Shown here one piece after another: positions 10,997 through 19,523 of a stretch of DNA of 64,000 nucleotides. Made by a program: the position numbers and the translations under genes. Each line of letters begins with the position of its first letter. Position 1 is the stretch's first letter. The stretch comes from an uncultured Gemmatimonadota bacterium (GTDB lineage: Bacteria; Gemmatimonadota; Gemmatimonadetes; Gemmatimonadales; Gemmatimonadaceae). Under the pieces are notes generated by a model. It did not search any database. It worked only from the letters and a program-made list of their open reading frames with translations, and was not told the DNA's origin. Where the stretch lies: positions 82,709 to 146,708 of the forward strand of contig CADEDA010000006.1 in NCBI GenBank assembly GCA_902825965.1. Direction: 5' to 3'.

Positions 10997-11844
10997 CGGA
11001 GCCAGGCCTCGAGGGCGGTGGCGAGGTCCGTCTTCTCGTCACGGTACTTCACGATCACCGGCGTCTGCAGCGACAGCCCCTGCTCTGCCGCGAAGCCGCC
11101 CGTGACGGCGCGCGCGCCCGGCACGACCACCGCGCCTTCGGGGATCTCCAGCGGCCGGTCCGCGCTGCCGCGGTAGACCTGCTCGCGCACCAGGTCGAAG
11201 ACCGGCGTGCCGCGCGTCAGTACCACACCGGCGGCGAGCACCGCCTTGCTGCGGACCACCGTGCCCTCGTACACGCCGCAGTTGCCGCCCACGGTGACGT
11301 CGTCCTCGATGACCACCGGGGATGCGTTCACCGGCTCCAGCACGCCGCCGATCTGCGCCGCCGCACTCAGGTGCACCCGCGCCCCCACCTGCGCGCACGA
11401 GCCGACCAGTGCGTGGGAGTCGATCATGGTGCCCGCGCCGACGAACGCGCCGACGTTCACGAACATGGGCGGCATGCACACCACGCCCGGCGCGAGGTGG
11501 GCACCGCGCCGCACGGTCGAGCCGCCCGGCACCATCCGCACGCCGTCCGCGAGTGTCAGCGCCCGAGCCGGGTACGTGTGTTTGTCGAAGAAGTGGAACG
11601 GCGTCGCCGGGATCCCGTGCGAGATGATGCGCCCGGCCCGGAACCCGAGCAGGATGCCGCGCTTGACCCACGGCACCGCGTGCCAGGAGCCATCGGTATC
11701 GCGCACGGCCGACCGGATGACGCCCGACTCGAGCCCCGCCAGCAGCACGGCCACCACGTCCTCGGTGTCACTGGGCAGGGCATCCGCGGCCAGCGGGAAC
11801 AGGGATTCGATCCGCTCTTCGAGCGACGAGACATCGTGGCGCAT
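10993..11844 (-). CDS. dapD: 2,3,4,5-tetrahydropyridine-2,6-dicarboxylate N-succinyltransferase
   Basis: A 283-residue acyltransferase that succinylates tetrahydrodipicolinate in the succinylase branch of lysine/DAP synthesis. An N-terminal helical domain (about 1-100) is followed by a left-handed beta-helix of hexapeptide repeats ([24 protein letters not shown] and onward) with the DapD signature GGVLEP and [11 protein letters not shown]. Members form trimers. ATG 11844 shares one base with the dapA stop (TGATG); its own stop forms the CTGA overlap with aroA. It implies that the downstream desuccinylase is the DapE-like gene of the same operon. Confidence 0.96.
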   Translation of the reverse strand: MRHDVSSLEERIESLFPLAADALPSDTEDVVAVLLAGLESGVIRSAVRDTDGSWHAVPWVKRGILLGFRAGRIISHGIPATPFHFFDKHTYPARALTLADGVRMVPGGSTVRRGAHLAPGVVCMPPMFVNVGAFVGAGTMIDSHALVGSCAQVGARVHLSAAAQIGGVLEPVNASPVVIEDDVTVGGNCGVYEGTVVRSKAVLAAGVVLTRGTPVFDLVREQVYRGSADRPLEIPEGAVVVPGARAVTGGFAAEQGLSLQTPVIVKYRDEKTDLATALEAWLR

Positions 11845-12731
11845 CAGAGGACGACTCCGGCGGTGGTGAGCGCGGCACGCAACGCGGGCTCGTGGCGGGG
11901 GTCCATGGGCACGAGCGGCAGGCGCAGCCGATTCCCGGCCTTGCCCATCAGTGCGAGCGCGGCCTTGATGGGCAGCGGATTCGACTCGACGAACGCAGCC
12001 TCGACGAGCGGAGCGAGCCGATGGTGCCAGCTGCGCGCCGTCGCGAAGTCGCCGGCCGCGGCGGCATCGACCAGTGCCGCGCAGGCCCGCGGGACCGCGT
12101 TCGAGATCACCGAGACCACGCCGTCGCCGCCGCTGGCCATCACGGCGAGCGTGAGTCCGTCATCACCCGAGAGCACGCGGAACCCGCGCGGGCGGTGCCG
12201 CAGGATCTCGTCGATCTGCGCGAGGTTGCCGCTGGCCTCCTTGACCGCACAGATGTTGGGATGTTCCGCGAGCGCGAGCGTGGTCTCGGCCAGCAGGTTG
12301 TTGCCGGTGCGTCCCGGCACGTTGTACACCACCACCGGCACCGGTGCGGCGTCCGCGACGGCGCGGAAGTGCGCGAGGATGCCGCGTTGCGGAGGTTTGT
12401 TGTACATCGGCGAGACATGCAGCAGCTGCGTCGCACCGGCCGCCGCCAGCACGCGCGAGGTCTCGATGGCGGCCGCGGTGTCGTTGGAACCCGCGCCGGC
12501 GATCACCGGCACGCGCCCCGCGGCATGCTCGACCGCGAGGCGCACGATGCGCTCCCGCTCCGCGAGCGACAGCGTGACCGCCTCGCCCGTGGAACCGACC
12601 GGCACCACTCCATGGATGCCTTCGGCCAGTTGCCAGGCGACGAGGGCCGCGAACGCCGACTCGTCCACGCGACCCTCGGCCGTGAAGGGCGTGATGAGCG
12701 CGGTGATCGCACCGCGAAGGGGATTCGTCAT
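11844..12731 (-). CDS. dapA: 4-hydroxy-tetrahydrodipicolinate synthase
   Basis: A 295-residue TIM-barrel aldolase that condenses pyruvate with aspartate semialdehyde. The Schiff-base Lys164 lies in CAVKEASGN, the catalytic Tyr136 in VVYNVPGR, and the GSTGE motif at 46-50 is intact, as is SPMYNKP near 107-113. Length matches the family (about 290). Start ATG 12731 overlaps the dapB stop (ATGA). The pathway is encoded in order asd-lysC-dapB-dapA-dapD. Confidence 0.97.
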   Translation of the reverse strand: MTNPLRGAITALITPFTAEGRVDESAFAALVAWQLAEGIHGVVPVGSTGEAVTLSLAERERIVRLAVEHAAGRVPVIAGAGSNDTAAAIETSRVLAAAGATQLLHVSPMYNKPPQRGILAHFRAVADAAPVPVVVYNVPGRTGNNLLAETTLALAEHPNICAVKEASGNLAQIDEILRHRPRGFRVLSGDDGLTLAVMASGGDGVVSVISNAVPRACAALVDAAAAGDFATARSWHHRLAPLVEAAFVESNPLPIKAALALMGKAGNRLRLPLVPMDPRHEPALRAALTTAGVVL

Positions 12732-13423
12732 GCGCCCGCGCCTCCCAGGAAGTCATCGAGCGTGAGCACGCCCTGGCGTCCGACGACCCAGCGCGCGGCC
12801 GCGAGCGCACCGGCCGCGAACACCCGACGGTCGCGCGCCTCGTGCACCAAGCGGACCTGTTCGAACGCGGCATCGAACACGAGCTCGTGTGTCCCCGGTA
12901 CGTGGCCGACGCGCACGCTGGTGATGGGGATGTCGCTCCCGCTGCTGCGCGCGGCGGCCTGGGCCAATAGCTTCGCCGTGCCGCTCGGGGCGTCGAGCTT
13001 CTGCGCGTGGTGGGTCTCCACCAGGTGCGCCGCGAACCCCGCCTCCGGCTGCGCGAAGCGCCGTGCCGCGTCCGCGACGACCTTCGCGAAGAGATGGACA
13101 CCGAGGGCGAAGTTCGGCGCCCACAGCAGTGTGCCCCCGCGAGTCCGGACCTGCTGCTCGAGATGCACGCGCTCGCTGTCCCAGCCGGTCGTGCCGCTCA
13201 CCACGGGCACCCCGGCGTCGATGCACTCGCGCACCAGGCGTGCCGCGGCATGTGGCACGGTGAACTCGATCACCACGTCCGGGTCGCCGAGCACCTGACG
13301 GTCGAGGGTCTGCATGGTCTCGGCCGGCCCGAGATGCGCCACGACCGTGTCGCCGGCCTCGCGGGCGAGCGCAGCCACGAGCTGTCCCATCCGGCCGTCG
13401 CCGAGGATCGCGAGACGCGTCAT
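12728..13423 (-). CDS. dapB: 4-hydroxy-tetrahydrodipicolinate reductase
   Basis: A 231-residue NAD(P)H-dependent reductase. The N-terminal Rossmann loop reads LGDGRMGQLV; the substrate domain carries the diagnostic ETHHAQKLDAPSGTA with catalytic His and Lys. SGTTGW and PNFALGVHLF are also family signatures. It is slightly shorter than E. coli DapB (273) because of a compact N-terminal domain. ATG 13423 overlaps the lysC stop (ATGA) and its own stop overlaps dapA, so expression should be tightly coupled. Confidence 0.96.
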   Translation of the reverse strand: MTRLAILGDGRMGQLVAALAREAGDTVVAHLGPAETMQTLDRQVLGDPDVVIEFTVPHAAARLVRECIDAGVPVVSGTTGWDSERVHLEQQVRTRGGTLLWAPNFALGVHLFAKVVADAARRFAQPEAGFAAHLVETHHAQKLDAPSGTAKLLAQAAARSSGSDIPITSVRVGHVPGTHELVFDAAFEQVRLVHEARDRRVFAAGALAAARWVVGRQGVLTLDDFLGGAGA

Positions 13424-14778
13424 GCCGACTCCGGGCTGAAGAAGGTGCGATGCAGGCGGCGCATCGCCTCATGCACACTGTCCCCGTCCACGATGAGCGT
13501 GAGGTTGATGCCGGTGGCCGACAGCGACACCATGTGCAGGCGCAGGTCGCCCAGTCCCGTGAGCGCCCGGGCCATGGTCTCGGTGCTCTCGCCGAGGCCG
13601 GCGCCGACGAGCGCGACGATGCCGCGCCCCCGCTCGACGGTGACGTCGCCGAACGCGGAGAGCTGCGCCACGACGGCTTCGAGGTGCTGGTCATCGTCCA
13701 CGGTCACGCTCACCGAGACCTCGGAGGTCGCGACGACGTCGATGGACGTGCGGTTCCGCTCGAACACCTCGAAGATCGCGCGCATCGCGCCGGGCGTCGC
13801 CAGCATGCGCGGGGAGCGGATCTTCACCACCACGGTGCGCGCCTTGCCCGCGATGGCCCGCACCGGCAGCCGCGGCGCATCGAACGTGATCCGCGTGCCC
13901 TTGCCGGCCGGGTTGCGCGAGTTGAACACGTACACGGGGATGCCGCGGCGCACGGCCGGCGCGATCGTGTTGGGGTGTAGCACCTTCGCGCCGAAGGTCG
14001 CCAGCTCCGCGGCCTCGTCGAACCGGATGTGCTCGATGAGCCGCGCGTCGGGGATGACACGCGGGTCGGCGGTGAGCATGCCGTCCACGTCGGTCCAGAT
14101 CTCGATCGCCTCGGCGTCCATCGCGGCACCGAACAGCGATGCGGAGTAGTCGCTGCCGCCGCGCCCGAGTGTCGTCGTGACACCGTCGGCCGTCGCACCG
14201 ATGTACCCCCCCAGCACGGGCACCTTGCCCTGCCGCACGAGCGGCGCGACCAGTGTCCGGCAGTGGATCGCGATCTCGTCGAGCCGCGGTTCCGCCTTGC
14301 CGTGGTCGGCGGTGGTGGCCATGACGCGCCGCGCATCGACGAACACCGCCGGCACGCCGACCTTGGCGAGTGCCGCCGCCACGATCGGCGCCGAGAGGCG
14401 TTCCCCCATCGCCGCGACGGCGTCGTGCGAGCGCGGGGTGAGGTCACCGAGCACGGACAGGGCCTCGGCGAGGTGCGCGAGCTCGTCGAACATGGCTCCC
14501 GTCTCCACCGTGATCTCGTCGGCACTGGCGTCGCCGCCGAGCAGTTCGTCGATGGCGGCGAAGTGCCGGGCGCGCAGTTCCTCGATGATGGAGAGCGCGA
14601 CGATGAGCTGGCCGGCCGCCGCCTGCTCGGCGATCTCGATCAGGCGGTTGGTCGTGCCGGCCAGCGCACTGGTGACCACCACGGGTTGCCGCTCCATGCG
14701 CGCGCGCACGATGCCCGCCGTGCGGGCGATCGCGGCCGCATCGCCGACCGACGTGCCACCGAACTTGGTGACGATCAC
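13420..14778 (-). CDS. lysC: Aspartate kinase
   Basis: A 452-residue monofunctional aspartokinase, the entry step of the aspartate pathway. It opens with VIVTKFGGTSVGD (nucleotide/aspartate binding); the kinase domain has GRGGSDYSA and EIWTDVDGMLTADPR. Two ACT domains from about residue 300 should bind a feedback effector, most likely lysine (inference from context). GTG 14778 overlaps the asd stop (GTGA); the open frame extends far upstream but only as an asd shadow. Length is close to E. coli LysC (449). Confidence 0.96.
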   Translation of the reverse strand: MIVTKFGGTSVGDAAAIARTAGIVRARMERQPVVVTSALAGTTNRLIEIAEQAAAGQLIVALSIIEELRARHFAAIDELLGGDASADEITVETGAMFDELAHLAEALSVLGDLTPRSHDAVAAMGERLSAPIVAAALAKVGVPAVFVDARRVMATTADHGKAEPRLDEIAIHCRTLVAPLVRQGKVPVLGGYIGATADGVTTTLGRGGSDYSASLFGAAMDAEAIEIWTDVDGMLTADPRVIPDARLIEHIRFDEAAELATFGAKVLHPNTIAPAVRRGIPVYVFNSRNPAGKGTRITFDAPRLPVRAIAGKARTVVVKIRSPRMLATPGAMRAIFEVFERNRTSIDVVATSEVSVSVTVDDDQHLEAVVAQLSAFGDVTVERGRGIVALVGAGLGESTETMARALTGLGDLRLHMVSLSATGINLTLIVDGDSVHEAMRRLHRTFFSPESA

Positions 14779-15842
14779 GGGCGCGCCGGGGGTGTCCACC
14801 CCAGTCGGCCGGTGGCGGCGAGCAACTCGGCGTTGAGGATGGAGCCCCCGGCCGCGCCGCGGATGGTGTTGTGCCCCAGGGCGACGAGCTTGAGGTCGAA
14901 CAGCGTGTCGGCGCGCACGCGCCCCACGGTGACGGTCATGCCCTTGCCGAGGGTGACGTCGCGGCGCGGCTGCGGGCGATCCACGGCGTCCGTGACCACG
15001 AGCGGGAACTTGGGCGCGCTGGGCAGTCCGCGGACGGCCGGCGCCCCGCGCCACTGGCTGAGGACCTGGAGGGCGAGTTCGACCGTCGGCGTCTGCTCGA
15101 AGCGAGCCGCGCACACCACCGTGTGCCCGTGCTCCACCGGCACGCGGTTGGCGTGCGCGCTCACGACGAACGGTGCCGGCGCGAGCGTCGAGCCCGTCAC
15201 GCGGCCGAGCATCTTCTGCATCTCGCGTTCGAGCTTGGGCTCCTCATCGCCGATGTACGGGATGACGTTGCCCAGGATGTCGAGCGACGGCACGCCCGGG
15301 TAACCTGCGCCGGACACCGCCTGCATCGTTGCGAGGAAGAGGGCGCGCAACCCGAACGCCTCGTGCAGCGGCGCGAGCGCCATGGCGGCCACGGTGGCGG
15401 CGCAGTTGGCGTTGGTGACCACGCCCCCGGTCCAACCGCGCGCCTTCTGCGCGTCGAGCATGGCGAGGTGGTCCGCGTTCACCTCGGGGATCACGAGCGG
15501 GACGTCCGGCTCCATCCGGAAGTTCTTCGCGTTGCTGAGCACGAAGCGGCCATCGCGCGCGAACGCCGGTTCGAGGTCGGCGGCGGCGGCCGCGTCGAGC
15601 GCCGAGAACACCAGCGGTGCGCGCACCGTCTTGGGGTCGCACAACGTCACCGTCATGTCGGCGACTTCGGCCGGCATGGCCCCCTCGATCCATTTCACCA
15701 CATCGCCGTACCGTTTGCCCGCGGACCGCTCCGAGGCCGCCACTTCCGTGAGGCGGAACCAGGGATGGTCAGCGAGCAGGCGGATGAAGGTCTGACCGAC
15801 GGCGCCGGTGGCGCCGAGGACGGCGACGGGGAGCGAGAGCAC
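14775..15842 (-). CDS. asd: Aspartate-semialdehyde dehydrogenase
   Basis: A 355-residue NADP-dependent dehydrogenase that reduces aspartyl phosphate to the semialdehyde. The dinucleotide loop is LGATGAVGQ (9-17); FSALD and NAKNFRM follow. The catalytic Cys147 sits in TNANCAAT, a context typical of the archaeal/fungal-type ASADH group rather than the E. coli type. AVSGAGYPG and GHTVVCAARF support the assignment. The start is GTG 15842 with no clear ribosome-binding site. A 78-bp gap separates it from the DapE-like gene. Confidence 0.93.
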   Translation of the reverse strand: MLSLPVAVLGATGAVGQTFIRLLADHPWFRLTEVAASERSAGKRYGDVVKWIEGAMPAEVADMTVTLCDPKTVRAPLVFSALDAAAAADLEPAFARDGRFVLSNAKNFRMEPDVPLVIPEVNADHLAMLDAQKARGWTGGVVTNANCAATVAAMALAPLHEAFGLRALFLATMQAVSGAGYPGVPSLDILGNVIPYIGDEEPKLEREMQKMLGRVTGSTLAPAPFVVSAHANRVPVEHGHTVVCAARFEQTPTVELALQVLSQWRGAPAVRGLPSAPKFPLVVTDAVDRPQPRRDVTLGKGMTVTVGRVRADTLFDLKLVALGHNTIRGAAGGSILNAELLAATGRLGWTPPARP

Positions 15843-15920
15843 GGGAGGCGAGGTGAGAGGGGAGCGGTGGGAGGTGGGCGGAACGGAGCACGGGCGCGCG
15901 CGACCGGCGCGGCGTCCGGC

Positions 15921-16913
15921 TCACTTCAACAACGTGCGGACGAGTTGCTCGTAGCTGTCGACGCTGGCGCGGAGTTCGGCTTCGTCCACGTATTCGTCGG
16001 GCGTGTGCGCCACGTGGATGGACCCCGGCCCGAACAGCAGCGGCGTCCCCCAGTTGGTGAGCAAGGGGATGTCGGAGGTGTACGCCACCGGCGCCGACTT
16101 GAAGCCGGGGACGGTGTGGAAGTGCTGCGCCGGGATGAACGAACCGTACTCCAACTCGGCGCGTCCGGCGGCCCAGCCATCGAGGGCGCGGCGCACGGGC
16201 GCGACGTCGCCGACCAGACGCACCATCATCTCCGCCTCACAGGCCCCGGGCACGATGTTGGCCTCGGTGCCGCCGCGGATCAGGCCGACGTTTACCGTGG
16301 TGGGGCCGAGGACCGGATCGACCGGCAACGCGAGCGTCTCGAGTTCCGGCAGCATGCGCAGCATCGGCGCGATGGCGGACTGTCCCAGGTGCGGATACGC
16401 CGAATGGGCTTCGCGGCCGGCGGTGCGCACGATCACGCGCTGCGCGCCCTTGCACCCGGAGGCGAGGATGGACTCGGTGGGTTCGCCATTGATCAACCAC
16501 TTGCTCGTGGCCGGCAGCTGGTTCGCGAGTCGCGCCCCATCGCTGCCGCGTTCCTCGCCGACGACGAAGAGCAGGTCGACACGCTCCTCGCCGCCCTGCG
16601 CGAGGCGATCGGCCGCGACGAGCATCGCGGCCGCGATGCCCTTGGCGTCACAGGCCCCCCGCCCCCACAAGCGGCCCTCGGCGCGCCGCGGCGGCACGTA
16701 CGGCGGCACCGTGTCGAGGTGCGTGGAGAGCGTCACGCCGCGTCCCTTGCGCGACGCCCAGATGTTGCCGCGTCCCGGCGTGACCTCCTGCACCGTCACG
16801 TTCCAGTTCCGCGCGACCAGCCAGCGCGCGACGAAATCGACCGCGGCACCTTCGTCGCGGGTGGTGGACGGGATGGCGAGGAGTTCGGTGGCGAGGGCGA
16901 CGACGTCAGTCAT
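15921..16913 (-). CDS. dapE: M20 metallopeptidase, probable succinyl-DAP desuccinylase
   Basis: A 330-residue di-zinc M20 amidohydrolase. Visible metal or catalytic residues are His in THLDTVP, Asp in GRGACDAKG, Glu-Glu in VGEERGSDG, Glu in NGEPT and the C-terminal His in VAHTPDEYVD. A dimerisation domain is inserted in the middle. Position as first gene of the DAP/lysine operon, together with dapD, makes succinyl-diaminopimelate desuccinylase the best guess; ArgE or LysK-like activity on a related substrate is possible, so the symbol is provisional. A TATGTT -10-like box at 16931-16926 lacks a good -35. Confidence 0.8.
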   Translation of the reverse strand: MTDVVALATELLAIPSTTRDEGAAVDFVARWLVARNWNVTVQEVTPGRGNIWASRKGRGVTLSTHLDTVPPYVPPRRAEGRLWGRGACDAKGIAAAMLVAADRLAQGGEERVDLLFVVGEERGSDGARLANQLPATSKWLINGEPTESILASGCKGAQRVIVRTAGREAHSAYPHLGQSAIAPMLRMLPELETLALPVDPVLGPTTVNVGLIRGGTEANIVPGACEAEMMVRLVGDVAPVRRALDGWAAGRAELEYGSFIPAQHFHTVPGFKSAPVAYTSDIPLLTNWGTPLLFGPGSIHVAHTPDEYVDEAELRASVDSYEQLVRTLLK

Positions 16914-16959
16914 GGGCGTGGTTCAAACATAAGAGCAGGACCGTGGCCGCTCTACCGAC

Positions 16960-16988
16960 TTGCCCCGACTCCGTTGGCCGCCTATCGT
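16960..16988 (+). promoter_or_regulatory. tRNA-Gly promoter candidate
   Basis: TTGCCC (16960-16965), 17-bp spacer, TATCGT (16983-16988). The expected start is about 16995, three bases before the mature tRNA 5' end. Confidence 0.6.
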
Positions 16989-16997
16989 TCGCCCTAT

Positions 16998-17070
16998 GCG
17001 GGAATAGCTCAGTTGGTAGAGCACAACCTTGCCAAGGTTGGGGTCGCGGGTTCGAGTCCCGTTTCCCGCT
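16998..17070 (+). tRNA. tRNA-Gly (GCC)
   Basis: A 73-nt cloverleaf. Acceptor GCGGGAA pairs with TTCCCGC, the D arm is GCTC/GAGC, the anticodon stem CAACC/GGTTG encloses TTGCCAA with anticodon GCC, and the T loop is TTCGAGT. The 3' CCA is not encoded (CTG follows). Confidence 0.97.
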
Positions 17071-17093
17071 CTGATGTCGGATGCAGGACCCCC

Positions 17094-17125
17094 CGGGAGC
17101 GGCTGCGCCGCTCCCGTTCGTCTTT
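17094..17125 (+). terminator. Terminator between the two tRNA genes
   Basis: A perfect 10-bp stem CGGGAGCGGC/GCCGCTCCCG with a 3-nt loop, followed by the T-rich TTCGTCTTT. It would end the tRNA-Gly transcript; tRNA-Leu starts seven bases later and probably receives read-through. Confidence 0.55.
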
Positions 17126-17131
17126 CCCTCG

Positions 17132-17218
17132 GCCGGGGTGGCGAAATTGGCTAGACGCGACGGACTTAAAATCCGTTGGGAGGCAACTCCCATGTGGGTT
17201 CGATTCCCACCCCCGGCA
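17132..17218 (+). tRNA. tRNA-Leu (TAA)
   Basis: An 87-nt class II tRNA. Acceptor GCCGGGG pairs with CCCCGGC, discriminator A73, anticodon loop CTTAAAA with anticodon TAA, a long variable arm (TGGGAGGCAACTCCCA) and T loop TTCGATT. It is followed directly by crcB. Confidence 0.97.
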
Positions 17219-17253
17219 TGTCGCGTGCTCCCCGCGCCACAGCGTCCCGCCTG

Positions 17254-17649
17254 ATGTCCGCCCCGAGCGCGTTCACCGCTGCCGCCGTGTGTTGGGTCGC
17301 CCTGGGTGGGGCTCTCGGATCGGTCCTGCGCTTCGGCCTCGGCGAAGCGGCGCGACGCCTGCTGGGGAGCGCGGGCATCCCCTGGGGCACCTTGGCGGTC
17401 AACGTGCTCGGCTCGTTCGTGCTCGGGTACTTCACGCGCTGGGCGCTGCAGCACGAGGCGACGCCGGCGCTACGGGCGTTCGTGGCGATCGGGCTCTGTG
17501 GCGGGTTCACGACGTTCTCCACCTTCGCGCTCGAGCACTACGCCCTCGTGCAGGACGGCGCGTTCGTGCGCGCGGGCTTCTACACGTTGCTCAGCCTGGT
17601 GCTCACCCTGGCGGCCGTCGCGGCCGGGTTCGCGCTGGCGCGCAGCTAG
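17254..17649 (+). CDS. crcB: Fluoride ion channel CrcB/Fluc
   Basis: A 131-residue membrane protein with four predicted TM helices. CrcB exports fluoride as a dual-topology dimer. Family motifs are all present: GGALGSVLRFGL in TM1, NVLGSFVLGYF in TM2, GLCGGFTTFSTFALE in TM3 and a hydrophobic TM4. I prefer ATG 17254 because TM1 follows directly; ATG 17218, which uses the last base of tRNA-Leu, would add 12 residues. Neither has a strong Shine-Dalgarno. No fluoride riboswitch fits in the 35 bp after the tRNA, so expression likely follows the tRNA promoter. The stop overlaps the convergent gene by 4 bp. Confidence 0.95.
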   Translation: MSAPSAFTAAAVCWVALGGALGSVLRFGLGEAARRLLGSAGIPWGTLAVNVLGSFVLGYFTRWALQHEATPALRAFVAIGLCGGFTTFSTFALEHYALVQDGAFVRAGFYTLLSLVLTLAAVAAGFALARS

Positions 17650-19448
17650 GGCCGCACGCCGTGCGCGTGCACGGTGAACCACAGCGCGTAGGCCAGCAGG
17701 CCGCTCAGGGAGGCGTCGCCGCCATGCGAGCGCGCCTTGCCGTCCGCGTCCACGAGCTCCGCGGCGAACCCCTGGTCGAGCGGTGCGCGGCGGAGCCACT
17801 CCACCATCTCCGACGCATCGGGACCGAACAAGCGCGCGATCTGCACTACGAGCCGATCCGAGGTCCCGATGCGCTTGGCGGTGCGGCGGTGCACGGAGTC
17901 CGTGCGCTCCACCGCCTCCCACAGCGGCAGCCACAACGCGGAGCCGACCACGTCGTCCTCGAGCGTGCGGTCCCCCTTGAGGTTGGTGGTGGCGGCGAAC
18001 GTCGTGCGTCCCTCCGACCCGGTCGCGAAGTGCCGCCTCAGCGCGGCCCGCACCGCCGAGGGGTCCTGCACGTCCTTGGCGGCGTCCTCGTCGAGCGTCT
18101 TCTTGAGGGCATCCAAGGCGAACGCCACCACGGCGTTGCCGTGCAGCGTGAACGGATGCGCGGCAGGCTGGCGGTCGAGCGTGACCTCCGTGTGGTACAG
18201 CGGATGCTCCTCGTCGCGGCGGGCGGCGAGGTCGTCGTGCAGCACATACAGCGTGTCGGCGAGCACGTTCTCCTCGACGATCTGGTCATCGCCGGTCTCC
18301 CGGATGTAGCGCTCCGTGGCGACCGCGTACGACGCCGCACCTTCGAGCGTGAATCCCGGTTCGAACAGCGTCCCGTCGAGGTAGTGCACCCCGCGCCCCG
18401 GCGCGTACCCGTGCACTTCGCAGGCGCGGAGGATCAGCTCGCGCGCCAACGCCGGATCGGCGAGTTGCACGGCCGGCACCGTCCACGCCAGCGCCTCCCA
18501 GTCCCGGACGGTCACGCCCCAGGCACACCACGGGGCGCGACTCCGCACGAGGTAGAAGTGGGCGTCGTCGAGTGCGCGCCCCACGCCGAAGAAGTACGCG
18601 AAGAGCAGGTTGCGATTGATCAGGGCGTCGAGCGAGTCGAGTCCGGTGCCCTGCTCCAAGGTGCGCAGCGCCTCGCGCGTCGCCGTGAGGAGCGCCCGCC
18701 AGCCACGCCGGCGCATGACCCCCACCGTGGCCTCGGCGCCATCCCGTTCCGGTCCGGCGGCGAGGTAGAACGCCGCCTCGGCGCGCTCCCCCGGGCCGAG
18801 CACCAGCTCGCGCGTGAGCGAATAGGTCGGCGTCGACCCGCCCTGCACGTCCACGGTTGCGCTGCCCTCGGCGGCGATCGCGAGCGCGCAGACCCCGGGT
18901 GCCGCGGCGCCATCCAGCACGACGACGTCCTGTCCCACCCGCTCCACGCGATGCGCATCGTCGGCCGGGCGCGGCGTTCGCACACGCAGCTGCCGGTGCC
19001 CGAGCGCGCCGTCGAGCCCGACGCGCACGCGACGGGTCGCGGGCCCACGGTTCTCGAACGCCAAGGCGTACACCGCACCGGCGATGTCGGAGTCGCGCCC
19101 GAACGGCGCGAAGATGGTGCCACGGATCACCACATCCTCGGCCTGGCTCGTGAACGTCGGGAGCCAATGCAGCGCCCGCTCCCAGGCGATCCCGTTGGTG
19201 GCGAGGGCGACCGGCTTCCCGTCGAGCGCGATCACCGGGCGCGCGAGCGCCGCCCCCACGCAGTCCAGGAAGCCCGGAGCTCCCGCGAACTCGATCGCCG
19301 CGCGCGCCCCGCGGTGCAGCAGGCTCACCGCGTGGATCCCGCCGTCGGCAGGATGGATGCACGGCAGTGCGAGCCAGTGGTTCCCGGTCACCTGCCACGG
19401 GACGGCGGGCAGCGGGGCGAGACCGGACGTGGATTCGGAGGGAGTCAC
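17646..19448 (-). CDS. Six-hairpin glycosidase-like protein
   Basis: A 600-residue protein without a signal peptide. The N-terminal ~280 residues look like a beta-sandwich (alternating short strands, ALAFENRGPATRRVRVGLDG). The C-terminal half is helical with (alpha/alpha)-barrel features: DALINRNLLFAYFFGVGRAL, APWCAWGVTVRDWEALAWTVPA, GVHYLDGTLFEPGFTLEGAASYAVATERYIRETGD and NLKGDRTLEDDVVGSALWLPLWEAV. This resembles GH15/amylo-alpha-1,6-glucosidase-type enzymes that trim glucans, but I cannot identify the family or confirm catalytic acids. GTG 19448 begins the conserved part. It is divergent from a beta-barrel-like gene with a short shared promoter region. Confidence 0.75.
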   Translation of the reverse strand: MTPSESTSGLAPLPAVPWQVTGNHWLALPCIHPADGGIHAVSLLHRGARAAIEFAGAPGFLDCVGAALARPVIALDGKPVALATNGIAWERALHWLPTFTSQAEDVVIRGTIFAPFGRDSDIAGAVYALAFENRGPATRRVRVGLDGALGHRQLRVRTPRPADDAHRVERVGQDVVVLDGAAAPGVCALAIAAEGSATVDVQGGSTPTYSLTRELVLGPGERAEAAFYLAAGPERDGAEATVGVMRRRGWRALLTATREALRTLEQGTGLDSLDALINRNLLFAYFFGVGRALDDAHFYLVRSRAPWCAWGVTVRDWEALAWTVPAVQLADPALARELILRACEVHGYAPGRGVHYLDGTLFEPGFTLEGAASYAVATERYIRETGDDQIVEENVLADTLYVLHDDLAARRDEEHPLYHTEVTLDRQPAAHPFTLHGNAVVAFALDALKKTLDEDAAKDVQDPSAVRAALRRHFATGSEGRTTFAATTNLKGDRTLEDDVVGSALWLPLWEAVERTDSVHRRTAKRIGTSDRLVVQIARLFGPDASEMVEWLRRAPLDQGFAAELVDADGKARSHGGDASLSGLLAYALWFTVHAHGVRP

Positions 19449-19449
19449 G

Positions 19450-19478
19450 TTACTTTGTTCGGGGTACGACGCTAAACT
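19450..19478 (+). promoter_or_regulatory. Promoter candidate for the 19524 gene
   Basis: TTACTT (19450-19455), 17-bp spacer, TAAACT (19473-19478), giving a start near 19485 and a leader of about 40 nt. It starts two bases upstream of the divergent GTG at 19448, so the two genes may interfere. Confidence 0.45.
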
Positions 19479-19523
19479 AGCCGACCGTCGGGGCTGTCGC
19501 GCCCCCTCCTCTCGCTCACCCTC

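Noticed and set aside
14871-19475. A 1534-codon plus-strand open frame
   Set aside because: It runs through asd, the DapE-like gene, both tRNAs and the glycosidase-like gene on the wrong strand; composition is that of a shadow.
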